A DNA stretch of 64,000 nt from the NCBI RefSeq assembly GCF_963583255.1, contig NC_084813.1:1613001-1677000 (forward strand), given 5' to 3'. Below, in pieces: positions 25,779 to 37,397 of this stretch; the first letter of the stretch is position 1; each line of letters opens with the position of its first letter. The stretch is from Pyrus communis. Lineage: Eukaryota; Streptophyta; Magnoliopsida; Rosales; Rosaceae. Both the position numbers and the translations under genes were made by a program. The notes below the pieces were generated by a model. The model was given only the letters and a program-made list of their open reading frames with translations. It made no database searches and was not told the origin of the DNA.

Positions 25779-27054
25779 TAACTTACAAACCATTGACACC
25801 ATCCTCCTGATTATGTTCTTATAAAAGATCCACTCGTAAACCCGCCCAATAAAATCCTGCTGGACCGGCCGACCAAAGCCCAAAGCTATGAACATATCTT
25901 TCTCACACAAAAAGCAACAACTTGCCCAACTGATGTGATATTTTGTAGCAACTTTTAACGAATGTTGCAGATCCATCGAAACGGAGAAAGTATAACGACG
26001 TTGATGGATACTACAATAGTGCCACAAATGCAAGCCTAATTCTTTAAGGGGTAATTTGCTTAAGGTTGCGAAAAAAAAAAAAAAAAAATCAGCTGGTGGT
26101 TTTGCTTCGGCAGTCCACCATTCTGACGGCAAGAAAGACTTACAAAAACACTTCAGCCTCCTCTTAGCCACTATCAAATTATTCACCACCTTCAGAAATC
26201 GAACTCAAAATGTGTCATGTGGAATATTGATCTTAGTTGGAGGAATGATTATGTACATGTAAAGAGCTAAGAAATGATTTTGGAGGAATAATTTTGCAAA
26301 CCTTAGTTGGAGGAATGATTTTGCAACCTTCAGCACCTTCAAAGGGTTGGACCATTCTAGAGGTATTATTTGCAACTAAGGATAACTAAGATTGCCTCCA
26401 TTAGGGTTTGCATTTTACATTAATTGATTGCTAGGATGTGTAAAGTCATGGCGTTGTAGAACAACGTTCACATGAATAACATACATAAAGATGTGGAACT
26501 AGGATTTTGTTAAGGGAACTTTAACTAAAAGCTTCCAGTACTGTTGATTTTAACGAAAATCATCCTTATCGTTAAAACTCAAAGTTTTCAAGTTTTTTTT
26601 ATTAGTTTTTTTTTTTATCAAAGACTCAAAGGGAAGGTGGAGTAATGAACAAATAATACGCTTGGCCTAGTTGTTTGGAGTAGGTAGTAAAGCATGAAAA
26701 TTTCTTACAAAGTGGTTGCAAATAAATTTCTTACAAAGTGGGCGCAAATGCCCACAATAGGACTTGTACATGCCCCCAGGTGAATTTATACATTTTAGAT
26801 AGAGAGTGTCCGCAAGTCGTCAGAATGGTTGTTTGTAAGCAATTGGCCACTGACAATCAATAAGCATGGTTGTTGGTAGGCAGCATCGTCTAAAACGATG
26901 TACTAAGGATAGGTCAGCAAGTCGTAAGCTTATTGAATGGATAACCTGAATTGAGAATGACATTAAATTTAGAATTGTGATTATCTTACAACAACTTTAC
27001 AAACTAGGCATATCGGTGATTGCGATAGTAGTGTAACTGAATTGACTTAAATTA

Positions 27055-27200
27055 AAATTCAAGGTATTTTTCTTCATTTGGAAGTAAGAGGTCTTAGGTT
27101 CGAGTCTCATGAATAACGAATTCAATATCAAATTAAACTGCCTATTGTATAGCTTTGTTGAACTTACCCTTTCTTTAATATAAAAATATCGATGTACTAA
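27055..27200 (+). repeat. SINE-like repeat (TTAGTATAAAAATATC tail family)
   Basis: Has AGGTCTTAGGTTCGAGTCTC (B-box-like) and a tail related to TTTAATATAAAAATATCGATG. Counterpart in copy B at about 39425-39565. Confidence 0.45.
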
Positions 27201-27329
27201 ATTTTATATCGATGTACTATAAACAAATAATTCAAAGGGCAAACAAGATCATACAATTTTAAGCCAGGAATGGATTGTTCTGGGGAAAGGAATATCGTTA
27301 CGAGTTTGGACCCAAATAGGTGCCTTTAT

Positions 27330-28215
27330 TTGCCTTCACTGGCTTTCACTGGACTGAACTAAGTATTAGTTCAATCCCGTGTTTGTTAGGCGTCGAGACT
27401 AGTTTTAATGAGAGTAGAAGGAACTCAGCCCAGGCTAAAGGCTTCTCTAGCCGGTCTTAGAGAGACCCCCAAATATTGAGCGGACTGCTAATCCGCTTCT
27501 CCCCTTCCTGCTTCGTCCCTCTTATCAACGACTGTAGACTTCCCCATCTCCCAGAAAACCCAAAAGAGCAAGTCTGCAATTACCCTCAGCCACCCACCTC
27601 CCAAACCAGCAGCCACCTCCAAAGCTAACAACTATCTCTTTCTTCGCTCTCTATCGATGGAATCCGACGCATAACCCAAAAATAAAACCCACCGACTTCC
27701 AAACACAAACACCAGAAGAGGAAGATGAAGAAAGTAACCTTCCTAATTAGTCCAGCCGTCCAAGCCGTCGTCCAATTTGTCCCGGAACACCCAGAAAAAA
27801 CCCACCTAAGTGGCCCATTTCTCATCTGGGTTCAACCCCACCAAGAACCCATACCCCAATTCGACCAAAACCAAAATCTTTGAATTGATTTGTTGTGCCT
27901 TCTAGAGTTTGTTAGAGAGAGATAGATATTCTAGACAAAAATGGTGAAACTGGGAGAAGGGAGGGAGAGAGTGGCGGAGGAAAATAGGTTTTGTGAGAGA
28001 TGATTCTAGAAATAAAAAAATATTGGCCGTAGATGATTTCATAAAATAATAAAACAAATAAAATTATAATTTATTAATTATCTTGCTTTTTAGTCCGACA
28101 GTACACCAAACGCTTCATTAAGTTAGTTCAGTTTAGTCTAGTCTAAGCCAATCCAACTTAGTCCCTGAAGCTAATCCAGTCCGAGATAGTCCGGTGCAAC
28201 AAACGATAGGCTGTG
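27330..28215. mobile_element. DNA-transposon-like insertion private to copy A
   Basis: Copy B runs directly from the CCCAAATA block (39821) to the GGCTTCGGGCAGCT block (39866) with about 40 bp between, while copy A has nearly 900 bp there. The inserted DNA starts with CACTGGACTGAACTAAGTAT and ends with inverted-like CTTAATGAAGC...GTTTAGTCTAGTC motifs, suggesting a non-autonomous TIR element, but the exact ends and target duplication are unclear. The 66-aa frame at 27625-27825 is not convincing. Confidence 0.5.
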
Positions 28216-28241
28216 GAAGAGGCTTCGGGCAGCTGCTTCGT

Positions 28242-28292
28242 GTCCCACATCGATAGGCTATGGGATTGCCACGCGGTGAAGAGCCCTTAATA
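28242..28292 (+). promoter_or_regulatory. U4 copy A promoter (USE and TATA-like)
   Basis: GTCCCACATCG (28242-28252) is an exact plant snRNA upstream sequence element (RTCCCACATCG), 66 bp before the U4 start. CCCTTAATAGG near -33 is a degraded TATA-like box; copy B has TTTAAAA there. Confidence 0.75.
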
Positions 28293-28317
28293 GGACGCAA
28301 AAATAATCTGGAAAAGC

Positions 28318-28471
28318 ATCTTTGCACTTGCGGCAATGACGTAGCTAATGAGATTCTAACCGAGACGTGTCTATTGTTGGTTGAAAACTATTTCCAAATC
28401 CCTTCTTATGCCTTGATTTAGTCTTGTGTTTTTGAGAAATTCTTGAAAGCTTTCTCTTCAGAGTGAGCTCT
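28318..28471 (+). ncRNA. U4: U4 snRNA, copy A (diverged, possible pseudogene)
   Basis: Follows the plant U4 layout: ATCTTTGC start, the GGCAATGACGTAGCTAATGAG 5' stem-loop region, then GTTGAAAACTATTTCCAAA and a 3' terminal hairpin ending GAGCTCT. Compared with copy B it carries substitutions in segments that pair with U6 (GCACTTGCGG where B has GCGCTTGGGG; CTATTGTTGG where B has CTATTGCTGG) and in the Sm-like site (AAATTCTTGA against AATTTCTGGA). A 3'-box-like AGTTCTAAA follows. A reduced or dead copy is likely, but this is inference. Confidence 0.8.
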
Positions 28472-30056
28472 ACAATATCTAGTTCTAAATTTTATCATAT
28501 TCTTTTCGATAGGATTCTTTTTTGATTCTTTTGGTGAGAATTTTAAGAATTTGTAAATCGTATTTATTTATTATATATTGTGCAACTTAAAATGATTTTT
28601 GATCGCACGATATAGTGGACAATGTCATGTATTCTCCTCATATTTCATACAGAAAAACTATAAAATATTTCCATAATTTATTTGAAAACAAAATAAAATT
28701 GTGCATGGTGTGGGCCACTGTTTTTGTCTAAGTGCTCATTGGGTTTCGTCATTGTGTGTTGGATTAATCAATTGCTAGGTTGCTTCCGCATGGCTAATCC
28801 TTGCATTAATCAAAGTTCTGGCTCTATAAGAAGGGTGGTGGACCGGATGGAATGGCTCGACCGGATAGAATGGCTCATTAGGTTATGAATTTAGGATTTG
28901 TAATGTTAGGATTGGAAGGAATAGGTTGAGATATTTGGCAGCAAACACGTCAATTAGATTAGGATTAGAAGGGAGGGGTTAAGATACTTGTCTAGTGTTT
29001 GTTGTGAACAAATCAAAGAAAAGTCATCCAACATCAACGATCTCAACATATCCCAGCAAGCATGACATTCTACCAACAAGCATAATCTGCAATGAGATTG
29101 CAACTACAATCACGACCCAGTAAAGATCAAGCATCAAACCATAACGATCGCGATCCACAACTAAAGTCAAGCACCAATCTGTGATGTTATTTAGGCGCAT
29201 TCAAACAATGGTTAGGACTTATTGCCTACACAACTAGATATGTGGCAACTACAAATTTATGTGTGTAATGCTAAAAGTTAGGATGAATAACTTGTGTCTT
29301 TATGCCTTTTTTTGGTAGAGGCCAGATTAAATAGGATAAGCGCAATTAAATTTAACATGAATTATGTTTGTTGTTTGGTAGAGTTAGTAGATCATGAGTT
29401 TAATATGGATCTCATAGCGAATAGAAAGAACTAAATCCCTAAAAGAAGGTCCCCCGTCCCTTCAACCCCAACCATCTGAAAATTTTGAACTACAATCCAT
29501 AAACAATACATCAAGTAAAAAATATGGTGATTCTTCAAACTAAATTTGCTTCACACCAAGAGACAAACCAATCTATCCAGCTGATAAGCGCACTCATTTA
29601 CTTGACAACATTTACAACATCTAAAATGTACTCGCCGGTAGTACGAATTTAAAAGAGAAATATAACTTTATGTATAAAAATGTGAATTTCACGAAAATTG
29701 AAAGTAGTAAAATAAAAATAATTCTATTTTTAAATGACTATGCAAGACTTTCATTTTCCGACGTGGACAAACCAACTAGTTATCACCAGAACCAAAAGGA
29801 CACCAACAGAAACACAAACAGCAATTAAACCTATATATTCAAACGGTAATGGTTGGAAAACATGTACATATATGTATATAATCCTCTTTAATTATTCAAG
29901 AAGAACAATTCCAAACCTATCGACATGAAGTTCAACAGTGACTATTAACTAGTACTGATCGCAATTCTGCGGCAAAATCATTTGGAAATGTTTTAAAAAT
30001 AACTGAAAACATTTTTGGTGAAAATATTTTTAGAACAAATTCTTAGAAAACATTTA

Positions 30057-32143
30057 TGTGACATCCCGTCCCGAAATTATTTAAAACGCACGTGTGAAAT
30101 GACCCTTTTACCCCTAGCTTGTGTTCGTTATGTTGTTTGGTGGTTTGTGTAGTGTTGGCAAGTGTTGGGCCACACACACACACACACTGTCACTCTCCTT
30201 CTCCTTCTGTCTTTTCCCTCTCTCTCTCTCTCTCTCCCGAGTCCTCTTTCCTTCCTCTTCCTTCTGAAAACGTACGGACACACACCAAGAACCATCAAAC
30301 CTTAACAGATCGAGGGAACCAACTACACCTTCGAACTCGTGAGGCTGAGAAGAACACAGTCGTACCATTTTCAGGTAAGAACTTCACCGTTTTCACGTCG
30401 TTTTCACGAAGACAGTTTGGGGTACTATTCATGCAAAAATTATTCATCACGTTTTTGGGATTTTGAAGCTCGTGGGTAGCTTGGTGGAGTCCCAAGGAGC
30501 CTCGGAGTGCTTCGTTTGACGGAAGTGGACGTCGGAATCACCTGGTTTGAAGTTGGCTGGTTTTTTGAGTTTGGAGACAGGTATGATCCCGTGATTTTTA
30601 GGCTTTAAAAGTGGTCTAACGTTGTTCTACTAGTCTAGGGCTTCAATTTGGTTCAAGAAATGTGAAAAATGGTGGAGAAACAAGTGAGAAAACGTAGGTT
30701 GCAGGTTTTTCCAGTTTCCGGCGACGTCGCCGGAGGTTCGCCGGGGAAGGTGACGGAATATTCCGTCAAATCTGACGGAATATTCCTGATGCCGTTGACG
30801 GAATCCGTTAGAACTAACGGAATATTCCTCACGGCGTCAGTTGACGCCGTCAGCGTGCCAGGCACGTGCCTGCGCGTGGCCGGCGCGTGGGGGCGCGTGC
30901 GGCGGAGAAGTTATTACGAGAAGTTGGTTATGTGCTTTAAAATTAACGTTTTTATAATTGTTTCGCGTATAGGTGATACGTACCCCGAGGACGAGCGTGG
31001 TCACTCGAGGCAGGGGGGCTACGACCCTTCCACTTACCAGTGAATGGGTTTTTGGTTTTCCGTATATACCTATATACATTTATATTCCCAAAAATTGATT
31101 AAAAGGGTTATTTGTTTTATGCCATGCACCATATTATTATCGTTTATGCATCATTACATGCATTAGTAGTGGCATACATATATATATGCGTATTTGGTGT
31201 TGTGGACGCACAGGTAAGTGCCAGGTAAGTGGTATTCATGTTTATATTCAGTAGTAGTTTGAGATGCTTAGAGAGCTCATAACCTGCACCCCCGGTGTTA
31301 GTGCTCCCGCCCAGAGTAGGGCACAGTCCTTCACGTGATGTTCACCTCCCGCACCACACGCTCAGCTTGGATCCAAGTTAGGTGCACAGTCCTGTCGTAC
31401 AGACCACATTAGGTGGTTCCGACTCGTAGGTGACCCGCGATTATTCGCACAGCCTTCACGTGATCGTAGCACTAGAGCGTACATATGTATTACACCCAGG
31501 CCTGTCGTACAGACCACTTTAGGTGGTTCCGACTCGTGGGCAGGTTCAGTTATTGAGTTTTGAGATTTGAGCTCTACATGCAGCCGTACAGGTCACGTTA
31601 GGTGACTCCGGCTGCCAGATTATATATTATTGATATGATTTATACCTGAGCACTTGCATTTCCATTATGAGATTCTGACATGGCATATTCTTGAGCATGA
31701 TTGGCATATCTATACATACGTACATATGTTATTTTTTGGGAAGTATACAGGTTTTACGGCGAGGGGTTAGATTGTGTTTTACTAAATGGTTTTAGAAAAG
31801 TTTTGTTTTTGCCCACTCACGCTTTTGTTTTGCGCCCCTCCAGGTTCTAGTTGCTTAGCAGTTTCGGTGGTTTCCCAGAGGGTTCTCCCGGCTTTTCTGA
31901 CAGACACTCACCAGCGTAGGGTCACCTTCGGGTGTACTTTTGTCGCATCTTTTCTTTTGGACTGCTGTAGACTTGCTCTGAACTTGTGTCTCACTTACGC
32001 TAGCACTTGTTTTAGTACTTTGTATGCTAGTTTTTAATTATTCGTACTTTTATATTACTATCTTATTAGCTTCCGCACGTGCACATGGTTACGTCACCTC
32101 TGTGTGACGGCCAGCACGCCCTGATCTCGGTCGGGGTGTGTCA
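30057..32143 (+). mobile_element. Solo-LTR-like element, copy 2 (2.09 kb)
   Basis: TGTGACATCCCGTCCC start and TCGGGGTGTGTCA end. It sits between the copy-A block ending near 30050 and the U2-1 upstream block starting TAAGTAAATCC. The sister units (34180-34200, 41650-41675) are continuous across this point, so the empty site is visible. The element holds an AC/CT-rich leader (30172-30240), a purine-rich region, and three hairpin blocks at 31391-31428, 31501-31537 and 31580-31615. No primer-binding site or internal region follows, hence solo LTR. Confidence 0.72.
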
Positions 32144-32303
32144 TATAAGTAAATCCTGAAAAAGTACTTGAAGTGCTTCTTACGGGAACCACTCCAGTGT
32201 GTTTGAAACCCAAATTTTTTTTTTCTCTAAAAGCATTTTTAGTGATTTTAGAGGCACTTCCAAACAAGTTCCAAAAAACAAAAACATTAGAATTGAAATT
32301 TTC

Positions 32304-32501
32304 GGATTTGGATCCTCTCCGAAGCAACTAGTCGGGATCCTACTGACCAGTGTTAGTGGACCGTTAGATTTTTTTACCAACGGCTACAAACAGAGAACCC
32401 TCTAAAAGTTATAATAATTGTAGCCGTTGGATAAAAATCCAATTGTCCACTAACACTGGTCAGGATCTTCTGACCAGTTGTCTCGGAGAGGATCCAAATC
32501 C
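32304..32501. mobile_element. Mutator-like MITE, 198 bp, with 9-bp target duplication
   Basis: Ends GGATTTGGATCCTCTCCGA and its inverse are near-perfect long terminal inverted repeats covering most of the element. It is flanked by GAAATTTTC (32295-32303 and 32502-32510). The other U2 units keep a single GAAATTTTC at the same place (about 34368 and 41840), proving insertion after the units diverged. The 9-bp duplication and long TIRs indicate a MULE-derived MITE. Confidence 0.88.
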
Positions 32502-32790
32502 GAAATTTTCATCCAAGAGAAGAGAGCTCTGTGGTTTTGACAAGAAAACGTATTATTTTCTTTCAATTCTCATCCTTTCGAGTTTAAAAAGACTCTCAAT
32601 TGGTTCAAACTTCAAACTTGAGCTGACAACTCCCCTTGATTTGAACACAGATTCAAATCTTCCTCCTGTCCTCCAATTTGGTCTGTTTTAATTCCACAAA
32701 GAATAAAATAATTGTAAAAGTAAGGGCAGTGGGCACCAAGACTAAAAACAACAACGACAAAGTGATAGGCATACTGCATACAGGTTTTAT

Positions 32791-32840
32791 ATCCCACATC
32801 CGCTGGTGGAAGAAGTACGTTAGTGAAGTCGCATATAAAA
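32791..32840 (+). promoter_or_regulatory. U2-1 promoter (USE-like and TATA)
   Basis: ATCCCACATCCG (32791-32802) matches the plant USE RTCCCACATCG apart from one extra C. ATATAAAA (32833-32840) sits about 30 bp upstream of the U2 start. This spacing is the Pol II-type plant snRNA promoter. Confidence 0.75.
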
Positions 32841-32865
32841 ACACAAGCCAAACTTGAAGAAAAGC

Positions 32866-33063
32866 ATACCTTTCTCGGCCTTTTGGCTAAGATCAAGTGT
32901 AGTATCTGTTCTTATCAGTTTAATATCTGATACGTGGGCCAATGGTTCACACGATATTAAATTAATTTTTTTAGGGAGAGAGTCTACTACAATAGCTTGC
33001 TATTGGGGCTCTCGAGTGTCGCTCAAGCGTTGCACTATAGCATGGGCCTGGCGCATCCCACCA
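32866..33063 (+). ncRNA. U2: U2 spliceosomal snRNA, copy 1
   Basis: Starts ATACCTTTCTCGGCCTTTTG, has the branch-site pairing segment GTAGTATCTGTTC, the Sm site AATTTTTTTAGGG, and ends GGCGCATCCCACC, about 197 nt like other plant U2s. The U2 snRNP recognises the intron branch point. The stem after TTAATATCTGATAC reads GTGGGCC-AAT-GGTTCAC with G-U pairs. CTAGTTAGAA just downstream resembles the plant 3' box. Confidence 0.95.
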
Positions 33064-33624
33064 AATCTAGTTAGAATTTTCGAGCCTTCACTCTTCAATG
33101 GTCCAATATGTTAAGAAGTAGAACGGTTTTGAGTCTTTTTTGGAGAATTACAATGGTTGTGGCTCATAGTTTTGGGAGCATCTCCAGTTGTCTTTTATCC
33201 CTCAAATCCATTCAATATTTCACACAAATCACAAGCTATCTATCATAAAGTCACTTCTAACACTTAAAATGTCTGAGAAAGTGAGGAGGGGTATCATATT
33301 AGAGCATCTCCAATAGGAGACTCGATAATAAGGTCTCCACCATTGTTAAGGACCTCTTTAGGACTCAACAAGTATATTCGAGTCTCTAACAAAATATTTA
33401 CTTCAATGAAGGAGTCCCTACAGTTGAATCCCCAAACAAATATAAAAAGGAAAGAAAAAAAAAAGATTGGGAGTTTGAAAAGTATCTCTTTGATCTACAA
33501 CAATAAAAAAGAGAAAAACATAAGAAACAATCTAAGTTGTTGATTTTAACAGAGTAAAAAAAAAAAAGGTAAATAACAAGTGCGTTGTAGGGCATGCATT
33601 GGAAGCCTTATGTCCTGAAATATG

Positions 33625-33800
33625 AGGTTTATACGGTGGTAGGAACTCACCCTTGCCCTGACCTCTCTTTCGTCGCCCTGACCTCTCTTTCGTCACCTCC
33701 GGCCACCAGCTTGAGAGTTCGGTGGCATGTTTCTCCCATTCCGGCAAGAAATCCAGGGGATCCGCTCATTCGGGTCAGGACTTGGCTCTCACCACTTATA
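33625..33800 (+). repeat. 140-bp GTGGTAGGAACTCACC module, first copy
   Basis: The block starting AGGTTTATACGGTGGTAGGA and running through GGGGATCCGCTCATTCGGGTCAG occurs here, at 42955-43095 and at 44545-44690, each time between U2 units. Here CCTGACCTCTCTTTCGTC is tandemly duplicated (33659 and 33679). I see no clear coding sense on either strand. Confidence 0.7.
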
Positions 33801-34647
33801 ATTATCTTGGACAACCCAAAAACATTTCAACAATTTTGTGGGAGCTCATTCGGGTCAGCACATATCTTTAAATGACTATGCAAGACTTTCATTTTCCGAC
33901 GTGGACAAATCAACTAGTTATCACCAGAACCATAAGGACACCAACACAAACACAAACAGCAATTAAACCTATACGTTCATACGGTAATGGTTGGAAAACA
34001 CATACATATATGAATATAATCCTCTTTAATTATTCAAGAAGAACAATTCCAAACCTATCGACATGAAGTTCAACAGTGACTAGTAACTAGTACTGATCGC
34101 CATTCTGCGGCAAACTCATTTGAAAGTGCTTTAAAAATAACTAAAAAGGTTTTTGGTGAAAATATTTTTAGAACCAATTATTAGTAAAAATACAAGTAAA
34201 TCCTAGAAAATCACTTAAAGTGCTTCTTGGAGGAAACACATAACTAGTGCTTCTTACAGGAAGCACTTCAAGTGTGTTTGAAACCCAAATTTTTTTTTCT
34301 CTAAAAGCATTTTTAGTCATTTTAAAGGCACCAAACTAGTCCCGAAAAGCAAAAACTTTAGGATTGAAATTTTCATCCAAGAGAAGAGAGCTCTGTGGTT
34401 TTACACGAAAATGTATTATTTTCTTTCAATCCTCATCCCTTCGAGTTTAAAAAGACTCTCAATTGGTTCAAACTTGAGCTGACAACTCCCTTTGATTTGA
34501 ACACAGTTTCAAATCTTCCTCTTGTCCTCCAATTTGTTCTGTTTTAATTCCACAAAGAATAAAATAATTGTAAAATTAAGGGCAGTGGGCACTAAGACTT
34601 AAAACAACAAAGACAAAAGTGATAGACATACCGCATACAGGTTTTAT

Positions 34648-34697
34648 ATCCCACATCCGCTGGTGGAAGAAATACTTTAGTGAAGTGGCATATAAAA
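34648..34697 (+). promoter_or_regulatory. U2-2 promoter (USE-like and TATA)
   Basis: ATCCCACATCCG (34648-34659) and ATATAAAA (34690-34697) with the same spacing as U2-1. Confidence 0.75.
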
Positions 34698-34722
34698 ACA
34701 CAAGCCAAACTTGAAGAAAAGC

Positions 34723-34920
34723 ATACCTTTCTCGGCCTTTTGGCTAAGATCAAGTGTAGTATCTGTTCTTATCAGTTTAATATCTGATACGTGGACCAAT
34801 GGTTCACACGATATTAAATTAATTTTTTTAGGGAGAGAGTTTATAACAATAGCTTGCTATTGAGACTCTCGAGTGTTGCCCAAGCGTTGCATTATAGCAT
34901 GGGCCTGGCGCATCCCACCA
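34723..34920 (+). ncRNA. U2: U2 spliceosomal snRNA, copy 2
   Basis: Identical to U2-1 through the branch-site segment and keeps the Sm site AATTTTTTTAGGG. The following stem reads GTGGACC-AAT-GGTTCAC, so pairing is kept by an A-U pair. The 3' half has more changes (GTTTATAACAATAGC, ATTGAGACTCTC), weakening some pairs, so function is less certain than for copies 1, 4 and 5. Confidence 0.9.
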
Positions 34921-35100
34921 AATCTAGTTAGAATTTTCGAGCTTTCACTCTTAATGGTCCAATATGTGGCTCCTTAACAGTAATCGCTTAACAAGTAGAA
35001 CGGTTTTGAGTTTTTATTTTTTATTTTTTGGAGATTACAATGGTTGAGGCTAAAACACTAGTTTTGGGAGCTTCTCCAGTTGTCTTTCATCCCTCAAATC

Positions 35101-35230
35101 CCTTCAATATTTCACACAAATCACAAGCTATCTATCATTTAAATAGATAGCTTGTGATTTGTGTGAAATATTGAAGGATAGCTTGTGATTTGTGTGAAAT
35201 ATTGAAGGGATTTGTGTGACACAAATCCCT
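35101..35230. repeat. Local foldback duplication next to U2-2
   Basis: The arm 35101-35135 (CCTTCAATATTTCACACAAA...) is repeated inverted at 35143-35177, then the inverted arm is repeated directly at about 35178-35209, then AGGGATTTGTGT and its inverse form a 25-bp palindrome (35206-35230). U2-1 and U2-3 units have only the single plain arm at this place (33206 and 42548). Confidence 0.85.
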
Positions 35231-35817
35231 TATTAAAATGTTTAAAATGTCACTTATTACATTTAAAATGTGCATCTCCAATGCGAGGCTCAATAATAGG
35301 GTCTTCACAATTGTTAAGGACCTCATTAGGACTCAACAAGTATATTCGAGTCTCTAACAAAATATTTACTTCAATGAAGGAGTCCCTACACTTGAATCCC
35401 CAAACAAATATAAAAAGGAAAAAAAAAAGATTGGGAGTTTGAAAAGTAGCTCTTCGATCTCCAACAATAATTTTGAAGAATATTCCCTTTGCTTGCTGCC
35501 AATCTACTTCTTTTTCCTTTAACCAAAGTTTTCAAATTTGAATTTTATAAATGGCGATTTTGTAACCAAAATGAAATTCTAAGGTAAAACTACATTAAAG
35601 TAAAAGGTTTTTGAAAGGTTTTGAAATGGAAAAGAAAAAAAAGAAGAGGGACTGCTTTTCTGATTGCCCGAAATCTAGCAGGAGAATAAAAAGCCCAAAG
35701 ACATTAAAATTCTCTAATAAAAACCCTAAACCTCAAACGTGTCGGAACACGTTTGGTATTATGTTATAATACAAATAGTTAAATTTTATTTTCAAGTGTC
35801 TAATTAATTGTGTCACT

Positions 35818-35975
35818 CAATGCTACGGTTTAGTGATATTCCTATTCACTTGGAAGTAAAATGTCTTAGGTTTGAATCTTTTGTATGACGAATTCAATCT
35901 AAATTAAGTTGCTTATTGTGTGGCTTAGTCGAATTCCCAATCTCCTCAGTATAAAAATATCAATAAACTCAACAA
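35818..35975 (+). repeat. SINE-like repeat (copy B partner of 24590-24760)
   Basis: Same B-box-like segment and CAGTATAAAAATATC tail, at the same place in the duplicated module. Confidence 0.45.
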
Positions 35976-37397
35976 AAAAAATCTAATTAATTGTATTATT
36001 ATATTTAATATATTAAACTATGTTCTCGTAAAACTAAAATTTTTAACCAAAAAGAGTCTTCATCTCTTTCTCCTCAGCTTCCCACTTTCTGGAGGGAGTG
36101 TGACCATCCATATGACTAGCGAGTGTGACCTTAAAAATTGACAAAATAGAAATGAAAATTATTAGTGATGCCATAATAGAGAGAAATAATGATATATTCT
36201 GCTTTTATGATTTCCAATCAGATAGAGTATCTTTGGGTTCAACGCAAACATTCAAGTACGATCAAACATTATTTGTAAATTTGAACGTAAATCATGATAT
36301 ATTCTGTGCGTTATGATTTCTAACAAGAGAGAGAATCCTCTTCAGATTCACTTTTTGAGGATTATAAGAATCTTCATATCTTAGTCGTTCATCGTATATC
36401 GTGCGGTTAGTTTTCATCATATACTATTTGTGTTTAATTTTAAATAAAAAAATCAAATAATTTTTTACCGCACGATACACGATGAATGATTAAGATGTGA
36501 GGATCCCTAAGATCCTCACAAAGTGGATCCATATAGGATCCAATTCCCAACTGGATAGGGTTTTTTTTGGATTTGAAGGAAAATATACTTACATTTAAAT
36601 TCAATCATCAATTCGAACTGAAATTAATTATCAAACAAGATATCAATATTCAATTTTGGAAAAAACCGAAAACAAAAAACGAATGGTTATCAAACGGCCT
36701 TGGTTATAGACTAGATCAAGAAGGTTGAACGACTCTCCAAACATTTCCGAAATGAGGTGTATATGAGGACACACCTAAAACCACCATTACTTTACTCTAA
36801 CTTACGAACTATTAGTCACTTAGTATTATGGTCTAATGACATTTATCTTCACTTACAAAACTTTTATCTTCACTTGTAAGTAAGAGATCTTAGGTTTGAT
36901 TCTCACCAAAGTCAAATTTGAACCATATTATTATGAATTATTGTGAGGCTAAGCTCTCACTCCCTTAATATAAATAATATCATTTGTTAAAAAATAACTT
37001 ACAAACCATTGACACCGTCCTCTTGATTATGTTCTTCTAAAAGATCCACTCGTAAACCAGCCCAATAAAATCCTGCTAGACCGGCCGACCAAGGCCCAAG
37101 GCTATCAAAATATCTTTCTCACAAAAAGCAACTACTTGCCCAACTGATGTGATATTTCTCTTTACTTACAAAACATTTATTTTGTGTGATATTTCTCACA
37201 CAAAATAAAATTATTAGTCACTTAGTATTATGGTCTAATGACATTTCTCTTTACTTACAAAACATTTATTTTCACTTGTAAGTAAGAGGTATTGAGTTTG
37301 ATTCTCACCAAAATCAAATTTGAATCACATTATTACTAGTTATTGTGAGGCTAAGCTCTCACTCCCTAATGTAAATAATATCATTTGTTAAAAAAAA

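Larger units (their letters stand above)
24282..29995 (+). repeat. Segmental duplication copy A (U4-bearing module)
   Basis: About 5.7 kb that is collinear with 35468-41640. Shared landmarks in order: GAAGAAT...TTTGCTTGCTGCCAATCTA, the CTAGCGAGTGTGACC block (24902/36116), SINE-like inserts, the GGTAATTTGCTTAAGGTTG block (26051/38708), the U4 gene (28318/39963) and the ATGACTATGCAAGACTTTCA block (29734/41341). Copy A has a private ~0.9-kb insertion at about 27330-28215 and lacks the MULE-like element of copy B. ORFs inside are short and decayed. Confidence 0.85.
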
